A stretch of 64,000 bases of DNA from G963668605 sp963668605 (lineage in GTDB: Bacteria; Acidobacteriota; Terriglobia; Bryobacterales; Bryobacteraceae): the NCBI GenBank assembly GCA_963668605.1, contig OY764903.1:4092001-4156000 (forward strand), read 5' to 3'. Positions 17,207-25,205 of this stretch are shown in pieces; positions within the stretch are counted from its first letter, which is position 1; each line of letters opens with the position of its first letter. The notes under the pieces are model-generated. The model made no database searches. It saw only the letters and a program-made list of their open reading frames with translations, and was not told where the DNA came from. The position numbers and the translations under genes were made by a program.

Positions 17207-18268
17207 CTACGTTTTCGCGGATGCGTGGCCCGCGCCGCAGGAGGCTCTTACAATGAGCGTCGTTTCCAGAACGACCTGCCTCCGGGGAGTATCGGGTTGC
17301 TGGATACGCTCGAGAAGCATGCGGGCGGCCGACCGGCCGACTTCGAGGGCTGGTTGCGCGACAGTGGTAAGCGGCGGGCGCAACGACTTCGCCCACGCCA
17401 TATCATCAAAGCCGACGATAGCGACATCTTCCGGAATCTTAAGATCGAGTTGGTGGATCGCTTCCAGAGCGCCCAAGGTAAGCAAATTGCTCGCGGCGAA
17501 GATCGCCGTCGGACGGCGCGAACGCTCAAGAAGCTCCGAAACCGCCGCGAAACCGGCATTCTGCCGGAAGTCGCAATGGACTATCAAATCCTCCGGCACA
17601 CGCAGTCCGGCGTCAAGGAATGCTCGTTCGTAACCGCGCTGGCGCTCTTCGGCTGTGCTTACGCTGACCGGACCGTTGATCATCGCGATGCGCTTGTGAC
17701 CCAAGCCGATAAGGTGCGCGACAGCCGCCCTCGCACCCTCCTCATTCGCAACGGTGACCTGGTCCACTTTGAGTCTTCCAGGCAATCGGGAGACCGCGAC
17801 CATGGGGATGCCAGCCTCGATCATAGGCTGGTATTGCGACGTGAGCGAACAACTGGCCGTAAAGATCAATCCGGCAACGCCTTCGGCGTGAAATGCCGCG
17901 AGCAACGCACGCTCGCGTTCCGGGCTTTCATTGAAGTTCGCCAGCAGCAACGAGTAGCCGGCGGCCTGAACCACTTCCTCAATCCCGCAGATCACGCTCG
18001 TGAAGAAAGGGTTTTCAATGTCCGGAATCAGCACTCCGATGGTCCGCGTAGAGCCAGCCCTCAAATTGCGCGCAGCCCGATTGGGCCGGAACTTGAGTGC
18101 CTGCGCCGCCTCGATGACTCGCTTCTTCAGGTCTTCTCGAACGCTTCCCCCGGATAGCGCCCGGGATACTGTTGCCGTGGAGACGCCGGCGCGCTCGGCG
18201 ACATCTTTAATCGTGCAGAACTGCCCGCCACGAGAGGCTCGCGAACGGCGGCGTGTACTTTCTGGCAT
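17207..18268 (-). CDS. LacI-family transcriptional regulator
   Basis: 353 aa. The helix-turn-helix is at about residues 18-40 (TIKDVAERAGVSTATVSRAL) and is followed by the hinge (RPNRAARNLRAGST) and a periplasmic-binding-protein-like sensor domain (TIGVLIPDIENPFFTSVICG ... FDDMAWAKSLRPPLTTV). It should sense a sugar and repress nearby catabolic genes. The serine hydrolase lies downstream on the same strand and a sugar porter upstream, also on the minus strand; both are candidate targets. A perfect 12-bp palindrome at 18297 sits in its own promoter, suggesting autoregulation. Confidence 0.92.
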   Translation of the reverse strand: MPESTRRRSRASRGGQFCTIKDVAERAGVSTATVSRALSGGSVREDLKKRVIEAAQALKFRPNRAARNLRAGSTRTIGVLIPDIENPFFTSVICGIEEVVQAAGYSLLLANFNESPERERALLAAFHAEGVAGLIFTASCSLTSQYQPMIEAGIPMVAVSRLPGRLKVDQVTVANEEGARAAVAHLIGLGHKRIAMINGPVSVSTAEERQRGYERAFLDAGLRVPEDLIVHCDFRQNAGFAAVSELLERSRRPTAIFAASNLLTLGALEAIHQLDLKIPEDVAIVGFDDMAWAKSLRPPLTTVAQPALEVGRSAARMLLERIQQPDTPRRQVVLETTLIVRASCGAGHASAKT

Positions 18269-18296
18269 AGTTCAGGGCCATTCTAGCACGCGTATC

Positions 18297-18308
18297 GTAA
18301 TGCATTAC
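18297..18308. promoter_or_regulatory. Candidate LacI-family operator
   Basis: GTAATGCATTAC is a perfect 12-bp palindrome 29 bp upstream of the LacI start codon. Size, A/T-rich flanks and position suit a LacI-family operator. A related but weaker site, AATCGATT, is at 17125-17132 ahead of the serine hydrolase gene. Confidence 0.5.
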
Positions 18309-18352
18309 TAGCCGATAGTGATGCCCGCCGCGCGCTGGCGGGACCGGCCGGC

Positions 18353-19720
18353 TCAGTCGATCTTGAGCTGCTTCTGCATCTGCTCCAGAGTAACGCCCTT
18401 CGTCTCCGGATAGAAGAACAGCACGACGAAGAACTGGACGACGGTCATGAGCGAGAAAAAGAGAAATGGGATTCCGCCGGAGGCCGCCGCCATCATCGGG
18501 AACGTCCCGGCTATGATGGCGTTCATAATCCAGTGCGTGAAACTACCGAGGCTCTGGCCCTTCGCACGAACCCGCGTGGGAAAGACTTCGCTCAGATACA
18601 CCCAGATCACCGCGCCTTGTGAGAACGAGAAGAACGCGATGAAGGCGACCAGCAGCCACACGAGCAATTCCTGATGTTGCCCGGACATGAATACGGCAGC
18701 GACGCCGGCCAGACAGGCGGCCGTGCCCGCCGCGCCGATCAGCAGGAGTTTCTTGCGGCCCAACCTATCGATCACCGACATTGCAACGATAGTAAACAGG
18801 AGATTCGTGGCCCCGATGGCAACTGCCTGCAAATCGCCGGAAACCTTTGTGAAACCCGCGCTTTCGAAGATGTCGTTCAGATAGTAAAGAATCGCATTCA
18901 CGCCCGAGAATTGATTAAACATGCCGATGGTGACCGCGAGGAAAATGGGAAAGCGGTATTTCCACGAGAAGAGTGGCTCGTCCGCTTTGCCGTGGTCGCC
19001 ATCGACCGATTCGACGATGCTCTGCAATTCCGACTCGAATTCAGGAGCGCCGGTGGCCTTCAGCACCGCACGAGCTTCGTCCACGCGGCGCCGTTTGATC
19101 AGCCAGCGCGGACTCTCCGGAATGGACAACACCATGATGCCGAACAGCAGCGCGGGAAAACCGCTGACACCGAGCTTCCAACGCCACTCCAGGTCGCCGA
19201 GGTTGAACAGGCCAACCGCAAAATTGGAAAAGTATGCAAGCAGAATGCCGGTAACGATATTGAACTGAAATAGCGCCACCAGCCGGCCACGCCAGCGCGC
19301 GGGCGCGATTTCGGCGATGTACATGGGACCGAGAACGGACGACCCGCCGATGCCGAGACCACCGATAATCCGGAAACAGAGAAGCGCGTACCAGTTCCAG
19401 GCGAAGGCGCAGCCTACGGCCGACACCAGATAGAGTGCTGCCATTCCCAGCAGGCTCACACGGCGGCCGTAGCGGTCGGCCGGAATTCCGGCAAACATCG
19501 CACCGAGAATGGTGCCCCATAACGCGCTGGCCACGGTGATGCCCAACGACGCCGGCGACAATTGATAGACGCCGCTGAGGGCGCGAGTCGCTCCGGCGAT
19601 CACGGCCGTATCGAAACCGAAAAGCAGACCGCCCAAGGCGGCGACGATCGCGCTGCGGATCAAATATCCGTTCAGCTTCATCGCACCTCCGGGTGCGGAC
19701 ACATCCAAAACTGACTTCAT
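18353..19720 (-). CDS. MFS sugar porter (sugar:H+ symporter)
   Basis: 455 aa, 12 membrane helices. Sugar-porter signatures are present: GGLLFGFDTAVIAGA in helix 1, ADRYGRR between helices 2 and 3, PESPRWL after helix 6, DRLGRKKL in the middle and PETKGV at the end. It should import a monosaccharide with protons, consistent with the neighbouring LacI regulator and sugar enzymes. Two starts are plausible: 19720 with AGGAGAAGG, or MKLNGYLIRS at 19681 with GGAGGTG. The second matches the family's usual N-terminus better. Confidence 0.92.
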   Translation of the reverse strand: MKSVLDVSAPGGAMKLNGYLIRSAIVAALGGLLFGFDTAVIAGATRALSGVYQLSPASLGITVASALWGTILGAMFAGIPADRYGRRVSLLGMAALYLVSAVGCAFAWNWYALLCFRIIGGLGIGGSSVLGPMYIAEIAPARWRGRLVALFQFNIVTGILLAYFSNFAVGLFNLGDLEWRWKLGVSGFPALLFGIMVLSIPESPRWLIKRRRVDEARAVLKATGAPEFESELQSIVESVDGDHGKADEPLFSWKYRFPIFLAVTIGMFNQFSGVNAILYYLNDIFESAGFTKVSGDLQAVAIGATNLLFTIVAMSVIDRLGRKKLLLIGAAGTAACLAGVAAVFMSGQHQELLVWLLVAFIAFFSFSQGAVIWVYLSEVFPTRVRAKGQSLGSFTHWIMNAIIAGTFPMMAAASGGIPFLFFSLMTVVQFFVVLFFYPETKGVTLEQMQKQLKID

Positions 19721-19749
19721 TAACCTTCTCCTGATTATTCCCGTGAACT

Positions 19750-20013
19750 ATGAATGCTCGCCAGCGCATCGGGACGCGGCGCAGTAGAGAGCATCCTCGA
19801 TTCTACTTCAGCAAAGCCCAGGACTCCCGTAGCGGCGCAGATCACCGGAAGAAATTCGATTTCACCCTGGCGCACTCGCCGGGCCATACTAACTATCAGA
19901 TGACTTTGTTCGCCGTCATCGACGGCGCGCGCATCACCTTCACGGACGCTATTTTCGATGACGCGCCGAAGCCGGCGTGGAGCTATCTGCGGCAGAGAAA
20001 CAAGGAAGAATAA
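19750..20013 (+). pseudogene. Possible remnant of a metallo-beta-lactamase-fold hydrolase
   Basis: The last 50 residues read FTLAHSPGHTNYQMTLFAVIDGA then RITFTDAIFDD. This recalls the 'H-x-PGHT-x-G-x-x-x-x-F' and 'GD-x-x-F' segments of metallo-beta-lactamase-fold enzymes, with 'FTDAIF' in place of the usual 'TGDAIF'. The first 35 residues (to about 19850) have no such character, and the HxHxDH metal motif is absent. The frame stops 1 bp before the heparinase-like gene's ATG, and its tail supplies that gene's ribosome site. It may be a truncated end left by a rearrangement; a chance frame is not excluded. Confidence 0.35.
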
Positions 20014-20014
20014 A

Positions 20015-22042
20015 ATGAAACAAGCGTGGCTCAATTGCGGATGGCTTGTGTTGACGGCGCTGCCGGCATGTGCCGCTCCAGGACTCCTGCTCGACTCCGG
20101 CGATTTCACACGTCTCCGGGCGCTCTCCGGAGCCCAACCTTGGGCGGCCGCCGCGCGAGACGCCTTGGTAGCGCGCGCCGCAAACTGGCCCGCATCGCAC
20201 GTGCGCGAATTCGGTCTGAAAGAGTGGTCACTGCCCACTGAGGGATCAGGTTGGTCGCACGCCTACGTCTGCCCGGACCACGGCATGCGGCTGCAACATA
20301 AGGCCGGGAAAAACATCTGCCCCGTCGATGGCAAGGATCATCACGGGCCGCCTATCGACCAAGTGGTTTTCATGATGCGCAACGGGGACAACGCGAAAGC
20401 CGCGCGAGATCTCGGGCTCGCCTTTCACCTGACCGGAAATGCCGAATACGCGGCGAAGGCGCGCCGGATCCTCGACGCCTACGCGGACATCTATCTCACG
20501 CTCCCCATCCACACCAACGACGGCAGCACTAGCGGCGGCAACCTCACCCGAGGCGCGCGCGTCATGTCGCAAACGCTATCGGAAGCGGGTTGGCTGGTCC
20601 CACTGGCGTTCGGCTACGACCTTGTGCGCGAGACCATGCCCGCCGACTCCCGCGCGCGGTTTGAAACGAACGTGCTGCGCGAAGCGGCGCGCGTAATCGG
20701 CCGCTACGACGCGCGCAAGAGCAACTGGCAGAGCCATCACAACGCGGCGCTGCTCGCTGTGGGACTTCTGACCAAGGACCACGATCTCGTCACCAAAGCG
20801 CTCGACGGCCCGAGCGGCTTCAAATTCCAGATGCGTGAAAGCGTCACGCCGGATGGAGCTTGGTACGAGGGCGCCTGGAGCTATCACTTCTTTGCGCTGG
20901 AACCGCTGCTGATGACTGCGCAAATGGCTGCGCACGCCGGCATCGCACTGCCCGAAGCCGCCTCGCTCAAGCGGATGTTCGACGCGCCGCTGCGCTGCGT
21001 GTTTCCGGATGGCAGCCTGCCCAACTTCAACGACGCCGCTTCGCCAAGCGTCGACTCGGCCCTGCGGCTCTACGAGATGGGCTACCGGATGTTCCAAGAA
21101 CCGCGCTACTTGCCCTGGCTGCGGAAGTCCACGCGCGGAATCGACGCGCTGCTATGGGGTGTGGAGAAGCTGCCCGAAGGCGAAGCGCCGCCTCTGACGA
21201 GCGACCTGATGGCGGATGCCGGCGTCGCCACACTGCGCGCAGCGGGCAGCGATTTCACCGTGGCGGTCAAGTTCGGCCCGCATGGCGGCGGACACGGCCA
21301 CTACGACAAGCTCAGTTTCGTCAGTTTCGCAAACGGAGCGCCGCAGGCTGCCGACGCCGGCACGCAAGCCTATGCCGCCAAGACCCACGCCACATGGGAC
21401 AAGCTGACGGTGGCACACAACACGGTGGTGGTCGACGGCAAGACGCAGGCCGAGGCAACCGGAGCGCTGCTCGATTGGATGCCACGCGCCTTCGGAACGG
21501 CACTGCGGCTCTCCGCCGGCCTTGTGTATCCCGGCGTCCAACTCGAACGCACCCTCGTGCATACAGCGGAATTTCTGCTCGACATTGTGGAGGTGCGCGC
21601 CGTAGATGGCAAGCCGCGCGGCTTCGACTGGCTCTATCACAACTTTGGCTCAGGCAGCACCGCACTGCCACTCACGCCCTTCGCAGGGCTGCCTGCGCAA
21701 GCGGGCTACCAGCATCTCTCCGGCGCGCGCGCCGCCGAAACCGCAAGCGACTGGCAGGCGGAGTTCGCGCAACCGCGCGCGAAGATGCGCGTGTGGATGC
21801 TGGGCGCGGAGGCGACGACAGTCGTGATGGGCACGGGCCTCGGGCAAGACCTGCGTGTTCCGGTGCCATTCGTCATGGCACGCCGCGCGGGAGTTGCCGC
21901 GCGCTTCGTCACGCTCTATGAACCGTTCACGGACGCGCCGCGCATCCGCGTGTTCCGCCAGGCCGGACCGGGCGTGTACATCGTGGGCAGCCACGAGGTG
22001 AGCGTCGGGCCGGAACGCTTCGCCATTCGCCAAATGCAATAA
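20015..22042 (+). CDS. Heparinase II/III-like polysaccharide lyase
   Basis: 675 aa with a signal peptide (LVLTALPACAAPG). The N-terminal two-thirds is an (alpha/alpha) toroid as in alginate/heparin lyases, with NWQSHHNAALLAVGLL and PDGAWYEGAWSYHFFALEPL; the C-terminal third is the heparinase II/III beta-sandwich with GPHGGGHGHYDKLSFVSFANG. Conserved His and Tyr in these motifs are the likely catalytic pair. The family cleaves uronic-acid polysaccharides by beta-elimination in the periplasm. The substrate (alginate, heparin-like or other uronate) cannot be read from sequence. The ATG at 20015 is preceded by AAGGAAG. The UroD-like gene follows after 34 bp. Confidence 0.88.
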   Translation: MKQAWLNCGWLVLTALPACAAPGLLLDSGDFTRLRALSGAQPWAAAARDALVARAANWPASHVREFGLKEWSLPTEGSGWSHAYVCPDHGMRLQHKAGKNICPVDGKDHHGPPIDQVVFMMRNGDNAKAARDLGLAFHLTGNAEYAAKARRILDAYADIYLTLPIHTNDGSTSGGNLTRGARVMSQTLSEAGWLVPLAFGYDLVRETMPADSRARFETNVLREAARVIGRYDARKSNWQSHHNAALLAVGLLTKDHDLVTKALDGPSGFKFQMRESVTPDGAWYEGAWSYHFFALEPLLMTAQMAAHAGIALPEAASLKRMFDAPLRCVFPDGSLPNFNDAASPSVDSALRLYEMGYRMFQEPRYLPWLRKSTRGIDALLWGVEKLPEGEAPPLTSDLMADAGVATLRAAGSDFTVAVKFGPHGGGHGHYDKLSFVSFANGAPQAADAGTQAYAAKTHATWDKLTVAHNTVVVDGKTQAEATGALLDWMPRAFGTALRLSAGLVYPGVQLERTLVHTAEFLLDIVEVRAVDGKPRGFDWLYHNFGSGSTALPLTPFAGLPAQAGYQHLSGARAAETASDWQAEFAQPRAKMRVWMLGAEATTVVMGTGLGQDLRVPVPFVMARRAGVAARFVTLYEPFTDAPRIRVFRQAGPGVYIVGSHEVSVGPERFAIRQMQ

Positions 22043-22076
22043 GCGCACCCCCGGCGCAAGCGGCATACTGGAACAC

Positions 22077-23135
22077 ATGACTCCGAAACAGCGTTGGCAC
22101 GCCGCAATGACGGGCCACTCCACGGACCGGCCGCCCTGCGACTACTGGGGTACAAGCGAGGTCACACGCCGTCTGCTCGCCGACCTGCAATGCCACACCG
22201 AACGCGATTTGTGGGAGGCTCTGGGAGTCGACAAGTGCATCTTTCTCGCTCCGCGCCATCCGCGTGCGACGGAGGACACCTGGCACATCCCGTCGCTGTT
22301 CAGCGTCTGGGGCGTGGAGACGACACTTGTGCCTTATCTGGACGGAGCCGGAGCCTACGAAGAGGCGATCAACCCACGGCTAGCCGGAGCCGCAACGGCC
22401 CGCGACGTGGAGGCGTTTCCGTGGCCCGATGCCGCGGATTGGATCTACGACAAACTGCCGGCTCAATGCGACGACTGGCGCGACTACCCGATCCTCGGCG
22501 CATCATATGAGCCGTTCTATCTGTACTGCCGCCTGCGCGGCATGGAACGCGCGCTCGAGGATCTGTTGGCGAACCACACGGTGCTCGACGCTGCGATGGA
22601 GCGCATCTTCGAGATCCACGCTGAGATCGTGCGCCGGGTGGCCGCGCAGGTCGGCGAGTACATCGACTTCATCTATGTCGCCGAGGATCTGGGCACGCAA
22701 AACTCGCTACTGATGGGCCCGCGCGCGTTCCGGCGCTCGGTCAAGCCCTGGCTGAGGAAGATGATCGACCTGGTCCATTCCTGCGGCCTGCGCGCATTCC
22801 ATCACGACGACGGCGCAATCCGCCCACTGCTGCCCGACCTGATCGAGATCGGGATCGACGTGCTGAATCCCATCCAGTGGCGTTGCCACGGGATGGACCG
22901 TGAGGCGCTGGCGGCCGATTTTGGGCACGACCTCGTATTTCACGGGGGCGTGGACAACCAGTTCACGCTGCCCTTCGGCTCTCCCGCGGATGTCGCACTG
23001 GAGGTGCGGGAAAACATCGCAGCGTTCGCGCCCTGTAAGGGCTATGTCGTGAGCCCGTGCCACAACATCCAGGCCAACACGCCCACGGCCAACATCGTCG
23101 CAATGTACGAAGCAGTGCACGCGTTAGGTGACTAG
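22077..23135 (+). CDS. Uroporphyrinogen-decarboxylase-family protein (not haem-type)
   Basis: 352 aa. It opens with MTPKQRWHAAMTGHSTDRPPCDYWG, the usual start of the UroD-like/corrinoid methyltransferase superfamily, and keeps the TIM-barrel motifs DFIYVAEDLGTQNSLLMGP, HSCGLRAFHHDDGAIRPLLPDL, GIDVLNPIQW and the late VVSPCHNIQANTPTANIVAMY. The haem-pathway UroD signature at the N-terminus is not seen. Relatives act as methylcobamide:thiol methyltransferases or in O-demethylation, and several clades occur beside sugar-degradation genes. Here it is directly downstream of a lyase gene. The reaction is unknown. Confidence 0.85.
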   Translation: MTPKQRWHAAMTGHSTDRPPCDYWGTSEVTRRLLADLQCHTERDLWEALGVDKCIFLAPRHPRATEDTWHIPSLFSVWGVETTLVPYLDGAGAYEEAINPRLAGAATARDVEAFPWPDAADWIYDKLPAQCDDWRDYPILGASYEPFYLYCRLRGMERALEDLLANHTVLDAAMERIFEIHAEIVRRVAAQVGEYIDFIYVAEDLGTQNSLLMGPRAFRRSVKPWLRKMIDLVHSCGLRAFHHDDGAIRPLLPDLIEIGIDVLNPIQWRCHGMDREALAADFGHDLVFHGGVDNQFTLPFGSPADVALEVRENIAAFAPCKGYVVSPCHNIQANTPTANIVAMYEAVHALGD

Positions 23136-23166
23136 ATCTTTGACCAATTGATGATGTTGCTTTCAT

Positions 23167-23204
23167 GTAGGGCAGGATGGAATCCTGCGGCGGGTTGGCA
23201 ACCC
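23167..23204. repeat. Left part of a double-hairpin intergenic repeat, split by the IS
   Basis: GCAGGAT-gga-ATCCTGC is a perfect hairpin (about 23172-23188), followed by GGCGGGTTGGCAACCC, which is half of a second hairpin. Joining base 23204 to 25171 restores GGCGGGTT-g-g-CAACCCGCC, and the outer GTAGGGC (23167) then pairs with GCCCCAC (25171-25177). The original site was thus a three-stem, REP-like cruciform element in the gap between the UroD-like and isomerase genes. Confidence 0.75.
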
Positions 23205-23221
23205 AATGCCACTCGTTTTTT
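23205..23221 (+). repeat. Left terminal inverted repeat of the IS4-family element
   Basis: Seventeen bases identical to the reverse complement of 25141-25157. Because the flanking target duplication is itself a palindrome, the inverted match continues outward for another 16 bases; the end is placed where the duplication begins. Confidence 0.75.
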
Positions 23222-23348
23222 CTTACAGGAAATAAGCAGTATCGATTGAAGAGGTCACCGACCGGTTGGGGTCAAGCCGGATCGGTGGGAGGAGTTGGTC
23301 GAAAACAATTATCCAGATTTCTGTTGCAATGGGCGCTCAGATGTTGTA

Positions 23349-23374
23349 TCTTTCATTGTAGAGATATGAAAGAT
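23349..23374 (+). promoter_or_regulatory. Hairpin over the start of the IS accessory gene
   Basis: ATCTTTCAT (23349-23357) pairs with ATGAAAGAT (23366-23374), which contains the accessory gene's start codon. A related hairpin, CTTTCAT/ATGAAAG at 23731-23753, lies just before the transposase start. Both could limit translation of the IS genes, as IS elements often do against read-through transcripts. Confidence 0.45.
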
Positions 23375-23707
23375 ATGATCTCCGAGCTAGCGGCGTCTCG
23401 CAATCGACTGCTTCGGCAAGTGCCTGACCCTGCCACCATCTTGCCTGGTTCGTTGTTGCGCCGGATGGTGCGCTGCAACAAGCCCGGCTGCCAGAAATGT
23501 GAAAAGGGCGAGGCAAAAGGCCATGGACCGGTTTGGATTTTGTCGGTCAGTCTGGGCAATCGGAAGGTGCGGCAGATCCCCATCCCCGCCGCCTGGAAGA
23601 AGGAAGTCGAGGAGCATCTCCACGCGTTTGCGCGGTCACAGAAACTACTGAAGCAGATTGCCTTGCTCAATCTCGATTTGCTGAAGCTCCGGAAGCAGGA
23701 GCGGTAA
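23366..23707 (+). CDS. IS accessory protein, DUF6788-like
   Basis: 113 aa from the ATG at 23366 (an in-frame ATG at 23375 is also possible). The centre has a compact Cys cluster, RCNKPGCQKCEKGE, likely to bind zinc, followed by GPVWILSVSLGNRKVRQIPIP and a helical, Lys/Leu-rich tail. Proteins of this type (DUF6788 in my recollection) are carried next to transposases in several IS groups. Function is unknown; a regulatory or DNA-binding role is possible. It lies inside the IS, 58 bp before the transposase. Confidence 0.7.
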   Translation: MKDMISELAASRNRLLRQVPDPATILPGSLLRRMVRCNKPGCQKCEKGEAKGHGPVWILSVSLGNRKVRQIPIPAAWKKEVEEHLHAFARSQKLLKQIALLNLDLLKLRKQER

Positions 23708-23765
23708 GCTCCTTTTTTTGCGTCTTTTGTCTTTCATATATATTCAATGAAAGAGTGGAGCGCTC

Positions 23766-25103
23766 ATGTCCACTGACAATCTGCGCGGTGTTTTAGATCT
23801 CTATAGCCAAGCAGTTCCCGAATGCTTTTTTCAGCAACTCCAGCAAGAGTTGCATCTGCGGGTTCGGCAGCGGATCTTCAGCCTGCCGCTGGTTGTCTGG
23901 CTGATGATCTCACAACGTCTGGATCGTAAGGCGACACTGTCCACTGCTGTGCAACAAGTCGTGCAGCAACGGCCCAGGACGCTGCTTTCCGAGCACAAGC
24001 GCCTCCGTGAAGGCACGGTGAGTTGCCATACTGGGGCCTATAGTGATGCGCGGCAAGAAATGCCGCTGCTGGTGGTGGAGAAAGTGGCGGATTGCGTATT
24101 GGACCATTTGATGCAGAGCCGGCGGGAAGCATTGCCAGGTTGGAATCGGCGTGTGTTCATTTTGGATGGTACCTCGTTGGAAATGCCGCACACTGCCGAA
24201 CTGGTGAAGGCGTATCCACCAGGCTACAAGTCGCATTGGCCCGTTCTGCTCATGCTGGTGGCCCAGGATCTGACCACAGGTTTGGCGGAGCGGCCTTGCT
24301 GGGGGCCGATGTACGGACCCAGGGCAGTCAGCGAACAAACGCTAACCGAGCAGCTTCTGAACCGCCTGCCGGATCATTCCGTGCTGATGGGTGACATCAA
24401 CTTCGGGGTTTTTTCCGTAGCTTTTGCGGCCACGCAGGGAGGTCACGACGTGCTGTTGCGGTTGCAACCGAACCGGGCCGCAGTGGTGCAGCGAGGACTG
24501 CCGTTACAGTCGGGACTGGATCGGCAGGTATGCTGGTGTCCCAGCGATTATGAACGCAAGAAACATCCCGACTTGCCCGCTGATGCCTGCGTGCGAGGCC
24601 GCTTGATTGTGCAGCAGGTCAAGGCTTCCGACGGCTCCAGCGTAACCCTATATCTGTTCACTACGCTGCCGTTGGCGGTGGAGCAGCTATTGCAGTTGTA
24701 CGGTCAACGCTGGAACGTGGAAACGGATCTGCGCTCACTGAAGCGGACCGTAGATCTGCAGATTCTGCGATGCAAAAGCGTGGATATGATCGCTAAAGAA
24801 CTAGTGCTCGCCATCGTCGGCTACAATCTGGTCCGGTCGGTAATGAACGCCGCCGCCGAGAAACACAATCTCAATCCCCGACGGCTGAGTTTTTCGCGCT
24901 CACAAGATGTGGTGAACGCGGCTTTGCCCGGCTTGGCTGCGGCCACTACCCCCTCTGAATACCAGGCCAGACTGCACCGAATGCTCCAACTGGTTGCCTC
25001 CTGCAAGCTCCCTGATCGGAGCAAAAGGCCTTCGAGCCCCAGGGAAGTGTGGGGACACGGCTGCAAGTTCACAAAACGCAAAACCGCCGTGTCCAAGAAC
25101 TGA
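23766..25103 (+). CDS. IS4-family transposase
   Basis: 445 aa with an RNase-H-like DDE core. The diagnostic IS4 signature Y-(2)-R-(3)-E-(6)-K is exact: Tyr312, Arg315, Glu319 and Lys326 in YGQRWNVETDLRSLK. The first Asp is in FILDGTSLEMP and the second in MGDINFGVFS. The frame has no interruption and the ends of the element are intact, so the transposase is probably functional. Confidence 0.95.
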   Translation: MSTDNLRGVLDLYSQAVPECFFQQLQQELHLRVRQRIFSLPLVVWLMISQRLDRKATLSTAVQQVVQQRPRTLLSEHKRLREGTVSCHTGAYSDARQEMPLLVVEKVADCVLDHLMQSRREALPGWNRRVFILDGTSLEMPHTAELVKAYPPGYKSHWPVLLMLVAQDLTTGLAERPCWGPMYGPRAVSEQTLTEQLLNRLPDHSVLMGDINFGVFSVAFAATQGGHDVLLRLQPNRAAVVQRGLPLQSGLDRQVCWCPSDYERKKHPDLPADACVRGRLIVQQVKASDGSSVTLYLFTTLPLAVEQLLQLYGQRWNVETDLRSLKRTVDLQILRCKSVDMIAKELVLAIVGYNLVRSVMNAAAEKHNLNPRRLSFSRSQDVVNAALPGLAAATTPSEYQARLHRMLQLVASCKLPDRSKRPSSPREVWGHGCKFTKRKTAVSKN

Positions 25104-25140
25104 CAGAGTACATGGCGGCAATGCCTGACGCGACCAATTC

Positions 25141-25157
25141 AAAAAACGAGTGGCATT
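25141..25157 (-). repeat. Right terminal inverted repeat of the IS4-family element
   Basis: Reverse complement of the left end at 23205-23221, followed directly by the second copy of the 13-bp target duplication. Confidence 0.75.
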
Positions 25158-25205
25158 GGGTTGGCAACCCGCCCCACAAAGGAACGTATTCTAGCGGTCG
25201 AGGGC

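Larger units (their letters stand above)
23205..25157 (+). mobile_element. Complete IS4-family insertion sequence (1,953 bp)
   Basis: It is bounded by 17-bp perfect inverted ends (AATGCCACTCGTTTTTT at 23205-23221, its complement at 25141-25157) and by a 13-bp direct repeat GGGTTGGCAACCC (23192-23204 and 25158-25170) that I read as the target-site duplication. A duplication of 11-13 bp is known for IS4-family members. It encodes a small accessory protein and an IS4-type transposase, both apparently intact, so the element may be active. About 145 bp at the left end before the first gene are non-coding. Confidence 0.88.

Noticed and set aside
23177..23365. N-terminal extension of the IS accessory protein
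   Set aside because: It would begin outside the IS, crossing the terminal repeat; the ATG at 23366 gives the family-like start.
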